Of a stretch of 48,814 bases of DNA, positions 29,099-37,844 are shown piece after piece. Below the pieces are notes generated by a model. The model was not told the origin of the DNA. It searched no databases and worked only from the letters and a program-made list of their open reading frames with translations. Made by a program: the position numbers and the translations under genes. Position 1 is the stretch's first letter; the number at the start of each line of letters is the position of its first letter. The stretch is from Burkholderiaceae bacterium (GTDB taxonomy: Bacteria; Pseudomonadota; Gammaproteobacteria; Burkholderiales; Burkholderiaceae_C): the NCBI GenBank assembly GCA_023954035.1, contig JAMLIT010000029.1:1-48814 (forward strand), given 5' to 3'.

Positions 29099-30344
29099 AT
29101 TTATTATTGAAGTGAGACAGCTTTCCAAGCGTTACGAGATCTATAACACGCCTCGCGATCGATTACTTCAGTTTTTCAGTTTTGGCCAGCAGAAATATTA
29201 TCAAGAGTTTACAGCCCTGGATTCGCTTTCCTTCACCGTCCAAAGAGGTGAAACGGTTGGAATCATTGGTCGCAATGGATCGGGAAAATCTACACTGCTA
29301 CAAATAATAGCTGGTGTTCTTGCACCGACCAGCGGAGACATTGCGGTACGCGGAAAAGTTGCAGCTTTGTTAGAACTTGGCTCTGGATTCAATCAAAATT
29401 TCACAGGGATAGAAAATGTTCGACTCTATGCATCCATCTTGGGCATGAGTCCCGATGAAATTGATCGGCGACTACCTGATATTCTGAAATTTGCAGATAT
29501 TGGCGATTTTATAAATCAACCAATCAAATTTTATTCAAGCGGGATGGTTGTTCGATTGGCTTTTGCCGCAGCTATTCACGTAGATCCGGATATTTTAATT
29601 GTCGACGAGGCTCTATCCGTTGGTGATACGGCCTTTCAGCAAAAATGCCTTAACCGGATTCGGCAGATGCAGAAATCCGGAGTTTCCATTTTATTGGTGA
29701 CACACTCCTCAAATACGATCATTGAGTTTTGTGATCGTGCTCTCTTTCTCAAGCATGGGCAGCTGGTTCTGGATGGCGCGTGTCGCGATGTCGCGCGAGC
29801 CTATGCTGACGACATCGTAACTTCTGAAGGCGGCAATTCGTGCGAATCAATCATTGAGCCATCAGCCAGAATTGCGGCCAGCGCCGCCGAGCAATTACAG
29901 CATGGCGCGCAAATGACACCTGCAACGCTGATTATAAAAAAGGTTGAATTGCGCAATGCACAGAATGACCTATGCGCGTCTGTGCAGTTTGGTGAAGCGA
30001 TATTCATTGATTTTCAAATTGAATTGTTTCAGCCACTGCAATTTCCATGCTTTGGGATCCAGATATCCAGCCCCGACGGAATAGCGCTTTGGAGTGCCAA
30101 TACCATGAACATGGATGTCTCCCCGCCTTCGATGCAGCCCGGAAGTGTAAATCTGCGTTGGTGCATAAAAGCCAATTTCGGTGGCAATCGCTATGTAATT
30201 TCACTTGGCGCTGGAGAAATCTCCGAGGGCGAATATAGGCGCCACCATCGTCTCGGCTATGCAGGCCATATCGACGTAATACAGATGCGAGCGGCGGGCA
30301 CTGGTTGGCTCGCACCAGATCCAAGATTCTTCATAAATCAATAG
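29088..30344 (+). CDS. ABC transporter ATP-binding protein with C-terminal extension (Wzt-like)
   Basis: A 418-residue protein. The ATPase domain (about 1-245) has Walker A GRNGSGKS at 61-68, the signature region YSSGMVVRLAFA, and Walker B ILIVDEALSVGD; the Wzt-type segment GSGFNQNFTGIENV is present. Residues about 255-418 form a separate domain that, in Wzt proteins with such extensions, binds the modified non-reducing end of the O-antigen and makes export depend on it; that role is inferred here. AGAAGAGG precedes the ATG at good spacing, and the start lies inside the permease gene. Confidence 0.92.
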   Translation: MSSKFIIEVRQLSKRYEIYNTPRDRLLQFFSFGQQKYYQEFTALDSLSFTVQRGETVGIIGRNGSGKSTLLQIIAGVLAPTSGDIAVRGKVAALLELGSGFNQNFTGIENVRLYASILGMSPDEIDRRLPDILKFADIGDFINQPIKFYSSGMVVRLAFAAAIHVDPDILIVDEALSVGDTAFQQKCLNRIRQMQKSGVSILLVTHSSNTIIEFCDRALFLKHGQLVLDGACRDVARAYADDIVTSEGGNSCESIIEPSARIAASAAEQLQHGAQMTPATLIIKKVELRNAQNDLCASVQFGEAIFIDFQIELFQPLQFPCFGIQISSPDGIALWSANTMNMDVSPPSMQPGSVNLRWCIKANFGGNRYVISLGAGEISEGEYRRHHRLGYAGHIDVIQMRAAGTGWLAPDPRFFINQ

Positions 30345-30468
30345 ATCTCTCTAAAGTTCAAAAATCGAGCCCAACGATTGATCTCATAGAGCCGATCTTG
30401 CGAAAGTGACATCTTTAGAAGCGCCCGATCGATTTCAGCTATTTCGATACAATGACTAGTTGATTTTT

Positions 30469-32061
30469 ATGACATCAGCAACGAATAAAATAATCTCCAA
30501 ATACCCGAGCCCTAAGATTGTACTCGTCGGTTGGTATGGTGCTGGAAATCTTGGTGATGAGCTATTACTAAGCACAATGATACGAGAAGTGCATTCGCGC
30601 GGCATGGAGCCCATCATCGTTTCCTTGGATCCAACATATACGACCAATTATCACTGCGTGCAATCCATAGATTTTGAAGACCTAGATGCGTTGCAATTAG
30701 CAATTGACGGCGCATATGCTTGCGTACTAGGCGGCGGCGGATTATTTCAGACTTATTCCCCTTTTGAATATTCCAGCTTATTTGAATTCAGTCTTGGCGA
30801 CGTTGCGAGTTATGCACGACCAGTTTTGCTAGCTCAGCAACTCGGAGTGCCAACTGCCCTGCTCGCACAAGGTGTTGGCCCCTTAGATACTTCAGCCGCT
30901 CAAGGAATTGTCGCGCTCTTGTTTTCTGGTGCTTCATGTGTGAGCGTTCGAGATGTTGCTTCTCGTGACTTGCTGAATGCTATTGGTGTTGAGCGCGATA
31001 TTACTGTTGCACCGGACCCCAGCTGGGCGTGGGAAATGCCCGAGTTGCCCCAACCAAGTCGTGCGCAGTCTCACATGAAAATCGTACTAGTAGTTCGAGA
31101 CTGGTCATTTGTATCCGGCTGGGAGGATCGTCTTTTATCAGCATTGCGGCAGACCTTCGATCCCGCGGTGCACGAATTGGTGTGGGTTCCATTTCAAGCC
31201 CGTAACGTGCCTGAACGGTCGAGCTCGGATACGGATCTACTACACCGACTCATGACTGGCCTCGGAGATTATTGGAATCAAAGATTGTTTGAATGGACGA
31301 ACATTCCGCAGGCTGTAGAAATGATTGCTTCCGCCGACGCCGTGATCGCCATGCGTATGCATGCGCAAATACTGGCTTTGAAGCTGAATAAACCAACCCT
31401 ATGCCTTGAATATGACGAAAAAATGACTCAGGTATCTATTCAAGCTGAAGTTCCACTTCAACGCCGCTTACGGTTGACTTCCGATCAGGATATCTGGCTT
31501 CAAGCCGTCAGGTCGCTTTTAGTCGATAGCTCTGCCAATCATGTGCAAAAAGAGAACATTCAAAGACTCGCGTCAAGCGCGGGCGCTCATTTTGCTTTAT
31601 TGTGGGAAACTCTAGGAATGTCAACAGGAGAGAGACCCCCCTCTCTCACACAAAATGGACAACACCTAGACTGGCTATCTTTTTGGCGCACCTGGGAAAA
31701 GACAAAAAATATTACACGCTACCCTGCTTCTAGAATACGAGAAATGGATTTTTTTATAGGAAAATCATCTGAGGAGAATAAAAACGTTGAACAACCGAAA
31801 TTCTATAATGCTTCTATCGCATTTCAAATAGGAATGCGAGCGCGTGAATCCAATTATTTAGAATTGCATCGGGCTTTCGAGCAAAAGGCGCAAGAAGCCG
31901 AAGAAGAACGAAATCGAAATCAGCTTCTTGAAGCCGATCGCGCACGTTCTATAGAATTACTGCAGACACAAATTGCTCGATCAGAGCTTTTAGAAGATCA
32001 GCTACAACAAATCCAATCCGCTAAACTGTGGAAGTTGCTGCATTGGCTGAAGATTCTCTAA
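30469..32061 (+). CDS. Polysaccharide pyruvyl transferase family protein with C-terminal coiled coil
   Basis: A 530-residue protein. Residues 15-350 resemble the CsaB/pyruvyl transferase family: GNLGDE at 26-31, VLGGGGLFQ at 87-94, LLAQGVGPLD and RMHAQILALKLNKPTL at 296-311. Such enzymes transfer pyruvate from PEP as a ketal to a sugar. From about 461 to 515 is a heptad-rich helical stretch (many Glu, Gln, Arg, Leu), ending in SAKLWKLLHWLK, like the membrane-proximal tails of large O-antigen enzymes. It lies 124 bp after the Wzt gene on the same strand. Role in chain capping is a hypothesis. Confidence 0.82.
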   Translation: MTSATNKIISKYPSPKIVLVGWYGAGNLGDELLLSTMIREVHSRGMEPIIVSLDPTYTTNYHCVQSIDFEDLDALQLAIDGAYACVLGGGGLFQTYSPFEYSSLFEFSLGDVASYARPVLLAQQLGVPTALLAQGVGPLDTSAAQGIVALLFSGASCVSVRDVASRDLLNAIGVERDITVAPDPSWAWEMPELPQPSRAQSHMKIVLVVRDWSFVSGWEDRLLSALRQTFDPAVHELVWVPFQARNVPERSSSDTDLLHRLMTGLGDYWNQRLFEWTNIPQAVEMIASADAVIAMRMHAQILALKLNKPTLCLEYDEKMTQVSIQAEVPLQRRLRLTSDQDIWLQAVRSLLVDSSANHVQKENIQRLASSAGAHFALLWETLGMSTGERPPSLTQNGQHLDWLSFWRTWEKTKNITRYPASRIREMDFFIGKSSEENKNVEQPKFYNASIAFQIGMRARESNYLELHRAFEQKAQEAEEERNRNQLLEADRARSIELLQTQIARSELLEDQLQQIQSAKLWKLLHWLKIL

Positions 32062-32287
32062 TTTTCTTTAAATATTTCTACACCTTTCATCTTGATCGAA
32101 ATTGAAGACGATGTTCTGAAAATATCCTTGATGCAGTTACGACCACCAACATTTCTGGTACGTACGCTTTTATCCGTGGGGCTCACGGTTACTTTAATTC
32201 GTCACACTTTCCAGCTATGCTTGCGGATCCAATGGCGCATTCCAAAAAATCCGCGTGCAAGAATCGCAGCAAAACCGGCCGAACTTG

Positions 32288-33469
32288 TCAACACCACGGA
32301 TTGGTGGCGTGATCGTCCGAGGTACTACGGGACTTGAAGGAGTGCAGGTCAGAGGAAGAATTTTTTACAGTTTCCCCAAAAAGGATAGAGCGTATACGCT
32401 CAACGAACCGTTCTGTCGTAAATCGCTGAGCTTGAGCAATGCAGGCGGCAGACATGGAAGCACCTCGGAAGCGTTCCGTTTTAATTACTGCAGCAATAAT
32501 TGCTTCGACGCTCAGCGGGCCGTTGACCAAAAATCCCGTCACGTCGTCCACGACAGTTTCCAATAATCCACCCTCTGCAACGCCAATAACTGGCTTTCCC
32601 GCCGCCATCGCTTCTACCGGAGAAATTCCAAAATCTTCATCCACCGGCACATAGATCACCGCCCGTGCCTGACCAACCCACGTCCGAACCTGCAAGTCTG
32701 TCTGCCATCCCGTGAAAGTAATGTTGCTTGCGGACGCAGCTAAGGCTTTGAGTCGACCCAATTCGGGGCCACCCGACAAAACAACCAACTTGTGCCGCGG
32801 CATTCTTAAAAATGCGCGAACAATCATGTCTACTCGTTTAGTTGGAACTAAGCGGGCTGTAGATAGATAGTAACCACCGTCTCCTAGTTGCTGAAAGTCC
32901 CGAGTGTCTACTGGCGGATAAACCACTTCCGCGTCCAACCCTGTAAAGTTTTTAAGGCGCTGACGCACATTTTCAGAATTTACCAGAATTTTATCCATCC
33001 TGCTAATTGCAGATTTGTAATATTTTCTAAAACAAAGAATAAATACCGCGTACATCGGACGCACAGGGAGCGGCATTCTGGACAGCGTTATTTCATATAG
33101 ATCGTATGCATAGCGTGGAATGGTGTGGCAATAATAGACTCGCTGCCCGCCGCGCTGAATGTAAACAGCGAACGGTGCATAGAATCCGCTATAAATCACT
33201 TGCTTCGCATCCCGCAAACATTGCGCCCGCAATCGAAAGCACCACATACTCTCCAGAATGCGGGGTAAACATACAGACCATCCGCCGCGAAGTTCCTCTA
33301 CGCTAGCAGACGAACTTTCGAGAAGTGGCTGTGCTGCTGCATAGCAACGACTCACCAGCACCTGAAATCCAGGCAACGCTTCAGCCAGAGTCAAAGTGAC
33401 GCGCTCAGCCCCTCCTGCAATCTGCATGAAATCGTACAGTATGAAATTGTTCGCCGCCAATTTCTTCAT
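32288..33469 (-). CDS. Glycosyltransferase family 4
   Basis: A 393-residue GT-B enzyme. The acceptor half begins near LYDFMQIAGGAERVTLTLAEAL, a typical GT4 start with the GGAE motif; the donor-binding half has STARLVPTKRVDMIVRAF, LVVLSGGPELGRL and the EX7E motif EDFGISPVEAMAAGKPVIG. The sugar is not deducible. The ATG at 33469 has AGAGG 8 bases upstream, preferred over a GTG at 33478. It is the most downstream of the four leftward genes of the island and converges on the pyruvyl transferase gene. Confidence 0.9.
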   Translation of the reverse strand: MKKLAANNFILYDFMQIAGGAERVTLTLAEALPGFQVLVSRCYAAAQPLLESSSASVEELRGGWSVCLPRILESMWCFRLRAQCLRDAKQVIYSGFYAPFAVYIQRGGQRVYYCHTIPRYAYDLYEITLSRMPLPVRPMYAVFILCFRKYYKSAISRMDKILVNSENVRQRLKNFTGLDAEVVYPPVDTRDFQQLGDGGYYLSTARLVPTKRVDMIVRAFLRMPRHKLVVLSGGPELGRLKALAASASNITFTGWQTDLQVRTWVGQARAVIYVPVDEDFGISPVEAMAAGKPVIGVAEGGLLETVVDDVTGFLVNGPLSVEAIIAAVIKTERFRGASMSAACIAQAQRFTTERFVERIRSILFGETVKNSSSDLHSFKSRSTSDDHATNPWC

Positions 33470-33546
33470 CAATGACACCTCTCAGCAATCGGTGCGCCAA
33501 AAATCTGCAGCGCATGGCACAATGAATAGGCGATCAACTCATTAAA

Positions 33547-34827
33547 TCAAGTGCTCCTAGAGGCACTCAGATCCTCCAAGATTTTTTTCAAGCTATTTGA
33601 CCGAGCAGACCATCCGTGCCGGCCCTTGATCTCCGCTACATCAAACTCATTCAGCCCCATTTCTCCGTGACTCCAAAGCCGAATCAGCTGCATCAGAATA
33701 TCAGCGATCGACTTATAGGAATTGTCGGAGATAAATGACAAAGGAAAATTCCTCAATACTTCCTCTGAAGGATCTGATTCGGAGCCACGAAGATGCAAAA
33801 TAGCCTTGCCTGTCACTAGATATTCGAAAATCTTTCCAGGTATCTGATAATCCTGAGTGTTTCCAATGTTCAACAAAACATCCGCAGCCCCTTGTAATGC
33901 GAGACATTCAAAATGTTCCAACCGATTTAAGAATGTAACATCGGGAACATCCGAAAAAAGATGTGCAAAATGAATATTTTCACCTGCAATAGTAACTGCA
34001 ATCTCTGGACTATTCAAAAGACGAAGTGCCTTCGCAAACTCATCCGGATTACGAAATTTTCTATAGAAATTTCCTGTAAAAACGATATGGAGCTTCCCAG
34101 GCTTAGACCAAAGTGCGCCAGCAGAGGCAGGAGGTGCATCCGGCGCACCCTGTGCAACAGTGGCAAACTTTTCAAAATTTAACCCTCTGTGCCGCCGTAA
34201 TAATACGTCCCGCAGCGCATCCGTAGTTAGGATCACTCTATCTGCACGGCGAAGCACCAGACCCTCAAACCACACATCTAGCCACCGGCGCCAGCGGGGC
34301 GCATAAGGCGCGCACAAAGGATCCGCCATATCAACGACCCAAGGGAGAGATCCAGATTTTTGCGCCCATAATCCTAATAGTAAATCCACGCCGGGCTCAT
34401 GGGAGCTAATGATGACGTCAAACGAATGCTCACGCAACAACCGCCCAAGCCTGCGCCGGGCAAATGGATACCACTCGGTACGAACGTCGGGATAAATTAT
34501 CTTGTCAAGCAGTTGACGAACTGCTGTATATACACGCATCAGGTACGATCGGGCGATATTTTTCTGACCCGGCGAAGCCCCTTCACCAGGTCTAAGTAGG
34601 ATGCCGGAAAGCGCCTGGGCCAACCCAATAAAAGGCCCCGGCCAGACCCTGTGCTCGACTACATTTGGGTGACTATTTACTAAATACGGGGGCAACGAGG
34701 TGATATCAGGGCAAAGAACATGAACTAATACGCCACGGCTGGCCAGCCCATTTGCCAGGTAATACCATCGCAGCGCCTGCGCAGCAGAGATTGGTGGCCA
34801 TTCGTAAGCTAGCAACAATACCTTCAC
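33547..34827 (-). CDS. Glycosyltransferase (GT4-like)
   Basis: A 426-residue GT-B type protein. The N-terminus KVLLLAYEWPPISAAQALRW is a typical acceptor-domain start; a donor-domain region shows LHIVFTGNFYRKFRNP and then KIFEYLVTGKAILHLRGSES, the position of the conserved Glu near the nucleotide sugar. Sugar and linkage cannot be read. It starts 12 bp after the wecB stop, so the two are almost certainly co-transcribed. Confidence 0.85.
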   Translation of the reverse strand: MKVLLLAYEWPPISAAQALRWYYLANGLASRGVLVHVLCPDITSLPPYLVNSHPNVVEHRVWPGPFIGLAQALSGILLRPGEGASPGQKNIARSYLMRVYTAVRQLLDKIIYPDVRTEWYPFARRRLGRLLREHSFDVIISSHEPGVDLLLGLWAQKSGSLPWVVDMADPLCAPYAPRWRRWLDVWFEGLVLRRADRVILTTDALRDVLLRRHRGLNFEKFATVAQGAPDAPPASAGALWSKPGKLHIVFTGNFYRKFRNPDEFAKALRLLNSPEIAVTIAGENIHFAHLFSDVPDVTFLNRLEHFECLALQGAADVLLNIGNTQDYQIPGKIFEYLVTGKAILHLRGSESDPSEEVLRNFPLSFISDNSYKSIADILMQLIRLWSHGEMGLNEFDVAEIKGRHGWSARSNSLKKILEDLSASRST

Positions 34828-34839
34828 TGCTTGCTGCCT

Positions 34840-35940
34840 TTATCTTAAGAAGTGTGCTCGCAGTACGTCTACAATACGTCCTGCAGCCTGCCCATCACCG
34901 TATGGTGATATCCCTCGTGCCATTTTTTTGTAGGCTAGCGCGTTATCGAGCAAATTTTGCGTCTCATGCACAATCCGCTCGTAATGCGGGCCCACGAGCT
35001 TCACAACACCCTGCTCGATAGCCTCCGGCCGCTCAGTTTCATCGCGCAATACCAGAACTGGCTTACCTAATGCTGGAGCCTCTTCTTGTACGCCGCCAGA
35101 GTCCGTCAAAATTATGTATGCACGCTTCATCGCTGCAATAAAGGGAGCGTAATCAAGTGGATCGCACAGAATGAAGTTCGGCACTCCTCCTAAAAACCTA
35201 TGTACCATTTCTTTGACGTTAGGGTTGGGGTGCACGGGATAGAGAAACTGGACTTCGGGATTGTCCTCAGCCAGGGTCTTCAGTGCACGACAGATATTAT
35301 GCAAAGGTTCGCCAAAATTTTCTCTGCGATGAGCCGTAACCAAAATTAATCGCTTAGCCGGTTCCAGCGGGATGGTAAGCTTCAGTTCCTTAGACGCTGT
35401 TATCAACAAGGCATCAATGACCGTATTTCCCGTAACGGTTATGTCAGCATCCAGAATCTTTTCCTTAAGCAAATTCTGCCGCGAACCCTCAGTGGGGGAA
35501 AAGTGCCACTTTGCAAGCTTGCCTGTAATGACCCGATTCGCTTCCTCCGGAAATGGGTTGAGCATATCCCATGTGCGTAATCCGGCTTCTATGTGCCCAA
35601 TGGGGATGCGATGATAGAAGGAGGTCAAAGCAACGGACATAACTGTGGTTGTATCACCTTGAACTAATACCGCGTCCGGCTTTTCCCGCAGCAGTACATC
35701 GTCGAGTTCAAGCAATAGCCGAGCAGTCAGAGTCGTGAGCGCTTGGTTTGGACGCATGATATCCAAATCAATATCAGGAGTGACCCCAAAAAACCGGTTT
35801 ACTTGATCCAGCATGCTTCTATGTTGAGCCGTGGCAAGGACCACTACGTTCACCCAAGGCTCGGCTCTAAGCGCAAGGATGACGGGTGCCATTTTGATAG
35901 CTTCGGGTCGCGTTCCGATTATACATAGAATCTTCTTCAT
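34840..35940 (-). CDS. wecB: UDP-N-acetylglucosamine 2-epimerase (non-hydrolysing)
   Basis: A 366-residue enzyme that interconverts UDP-GlcNAc and UDP-ManNAc. Family blocks are clear: GTRPEAIKMAPVI, TAQHRSMLDQV, VQGDTTTVM, HIEAGLRTWDMLNPFPEE, VTAHRRENFGEP and DSGGVQEEAPALGKPVLVLRDETERPE. It should supply ManNAc units (or ManNAcA precursors) to the island's polysaccharide; no dehydrogenase WecC is in the window. Its upstream region holds the 9-bp tandem repeat. Confidence 0.95.
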   Translation of the reverse strand: MKKILCIIGTRPEAIKMAPVILALRAEPWVNVVVLATAQHRSMLDQVNRFFGVTPDIDLDIMRPNQALTTLTARLLLELDDVLLREKPDAVLVQGDTTTVMSVALTSFYHRIPIGHIEAGLRTWDMLNPFPEEANRVITGKLAKWHFSPTEGSRQNLLKEKILDADITVTGNTVIDALLITASKELKLTIPLEPAKRLILVTAHRRENFGEPLHNICRALKTLAEDNPEVQFLYPVHPNPNVKEMVHRFLGGVPNFILCDPLDYAPFIAAMKRAYIILTDSGGVQEEAPALGKPVLVLRDETERPEAIEQGVVKLVGPHYERIVHETQNLLDNALAYKKMARGISPYGDGQAAGRIVDVLRAHFLR

Positions 35941-36054
35941 ATTCCCTGATCATTCTAATGCTTGGCACCCATGACGGAGATCGGGTCAAGACATTTAAAA
36001 AGCATTTATTTACTAACTCTGCTTCTCTGCCTTCAATAATTTACGGACAACCGT

Positions 36055-36117
36055 TTTATTGACTTTATTGACTTTATTGACTTTATTGACTTTATTGACT
36101 TTATTGACTTTATTGAT
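36055..36117. repeat. 9-bp tandem repeat, seven copies
   Basis: Six exact copies of TTTATTGAC in a row (36055-36108) and a seventh with one change, TTTATTGAT (36109-36117). It lies in the 283-bp gap between the glycosyltransferase at 36224 and wecB, upstream of wecB. Each unit boundary makes TTGACT on the + strand, close to a -35 hexamer. Confidence 0.95.
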
Positions 36118-36223
36118 GTTTAATAGATTATTACAGAAGAATAGCATCGAAAACCCCGCAACAAATTAAAGATTTTCAATTTGATCTTCCGTTTATTCCC
36201 AAATCGCTCCAAATATCTATTTA

Positions 36224-37567
36224 CTATACTTTGCGGAAGCAAATTTCATAAGACTTGGCCCGCTGTAGCCAGTCGTTCTCGTCGGCAAGATTTCTCAGCC
36301 GTTCTTTATAATATCTCTGGTCTTTTACCTTTATGGCCTCATCAATTGCCGTGCTGAGCTCGACGGCAGACCCCCCCTTAAAGACCTCTTCATATACTAT
36401 GCATTCATTCATATCCGCGGTCACAACCACAGGCTTCTCCATCGCAAAGTACTCGAATAATTTTAATGGCGACGTAGATTTTGCAATTTCACCTGGCTTG
36501 AATGGAATAAAGCAGACGTCAAATTCTCGAGCGTAGAGAGGCAGAATTTTGTAATTTACAGCATCGAGTCGTAATACATTGCTTTGTTTTGGCAATTTCT
36601 CTGCACCCCCAAAATAATCCGGACCAATAAAAATAAACCCTATGTCCGCCCGCATAATGGCTAGTTCTTTTATGCACTCATACCATAACCACGGCGCAAG
36701 CGCCCCGAAGTATCCTACAATTACTCTAAATCGTTGCCCAAATTCAAGAAATTTTTTTGGCAATTCAATCTGATGACTCATCGAGCTTCTGTAATGATTC
36801 GTATCGACCCCATTAGGAATTAAAATTACCTTTTCCTCGCCCACCGCTTGTACAGCTTCTTGATAGAGGTTCTTTGCAGAAGCAACAATGAAGTCAGCAC
36901 CTCCAGTAAATGCATACTTCTTTATATCAGCTAAGCGCTTTATGTTTTCCGCTTCCCCACTTATTTCTGGATGAATATGATCGATATATTCATAAATCAA
37001 AACCCCTCGCTGCCCACCTTCTTCTATTGATTTCGGTGAATTTGCATATGCAGTTGAATATATTGATCGAACAACTGAAGGAATGCGATCTACGTTTCTA
37101 TTGTTTGTTATCCATACATTTTTCGCGACTTCTCGAAACCCCTCTACATCATCTCCCGCCCAATTATCAGTTCGATATATGACCAAATAACCCAATTTTC
37201 CTAATGCTGATGCTATGTGCTGAGGCCTCTGATATAAAGGCACATTCCAGTCAATAACCAGCTCCTGGATAAAAACGCCTTTAAAATTATGTCTATTTGA
37301 AAGAATATTTCCCTCGAATTCACTCCAGGAAATATCTAAGGGGTTCGAGTTTTTTGCGAGGTCTTTTTTCTTCAAATGGTTATCACCAATCTGAGCAACT
37401 AAAACATCTACAGGGCGCTTTATTTTCTCCCTAACACCATACGGCAGCTTAAAAAATACAAATCGAAGGATTCGGTAGAGTTTTCCTTTCGGTGACAGAA
37501 TATTTGCCCTCAAGATATACGCAGCAAAACTGGCAGGCAATAATCTGAACTTCGCTAAAATAGACAT
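36224..37567 (-). CDS. Glycosyltransferase (TuaH-like)
   Basis: A 447-residue protein, the most AT-rich gene of the window with many AAA/ATA codons, unlike the flanks. After about 90 residues of helical N-terminus comes FIQELVIDWNVPLYQRPQHIA, a motif of TuaH-type glycosyltransferases; then VILIPNGVDTNHY, VIVGYFGALAPWLWYE, GPDYFGGAEKLPKQSNV and the donor-site SPLKLFEYFAMEKPVVVT. It should add one sugar of the polysaccharide. The base composition points to transfer from another lineage. It is the first gene of the leftward set. Confidence 0.88.
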   Translation of the reverse strand: MSILAKFRLLPASFAAYILRANILSPKGKLYRILRFVFFKLPYGVREKIKRPVDVLVAQIGDNHLKKKDLAKNSNPLDISWSEFEGNILSNRHNFKGVFIQELVIDWNVPLYQRPQHIASALGKLGYLVIYRTDNWAGDDVEGFREVAKNVWITNNRNVDRIPSVVRSIYSTAYANSPKSIEEGGQRGVLIYEYIDHIHPEISGEAENIKRLADIKKYAFTGGADFIVASAKNLYQEAVQAVGEEKVILIPNGVDTNHYRSSMSHQIELPKKFLEFGQRFRVIVGYFGALAPWLWYECIKELAIMRADIGFIFIGPDYFGGAEKLPKQSNVLRLDAVNYKILPLYAREFDVCFIPFKPGEIAKSTSPLKLFEYFAMEKPVVVTADMNECIVYEEVFKGGSAVELSTAIDEAIKVKDQRYYKERLRNLADENDWLQRAKSYEICFRKV

Positions 37568-37844
37568 ATTTATTTTTATATAAAGACTTGCAACAAGTTA
37601 ACCACCACTAGTTTTTGGCCGGGAGGGAAATCGCACGGAGCACGACGACCGGGTAAACCGCAATTGTCAGATTCCGCTGAAACGCTGTAGACCGGTCGAG
37701 CGAACTGGATGCACACAGCCGATTCACAGAACAACGATTTTCAATGGATCCACCAGAGTTTGGGTCCCGCGGTTCTTGCGCGATGGATCGGCGAAAAGGT
37801 GGATATTGAAGGCGTTACCTGCCGCAAGCGTACTCATGAGAGCG
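37568..37844. other. Right border of the polysaccharide island
   Basis: A 277-bp stretch between the TuaH-like gene and the hemF stop. The base composition is intermediate. An open + frame from 37709 runs over the hemF end but shows no recognisable family. No nadD fragment is visible on either strand. The junction with ancestral DNA is probably just inside the annotated hemF end, at about 37862. Confidence 0.55.

Noticed and set aside
32092-32337. An 81-codon + frame after the pyruvyl transferase gene
   Set aside because: Starts with TTG, has no ribosome site, overlaps the end of the opposite glycosyltransferase gene, and shows no family.
36055-36117. CRISPR array or plasmid iterons
   Set aside because: The 9-bp units have no spacers, so it is not CRISPR; no Rep gene is nearby, so iterons are unlikely.
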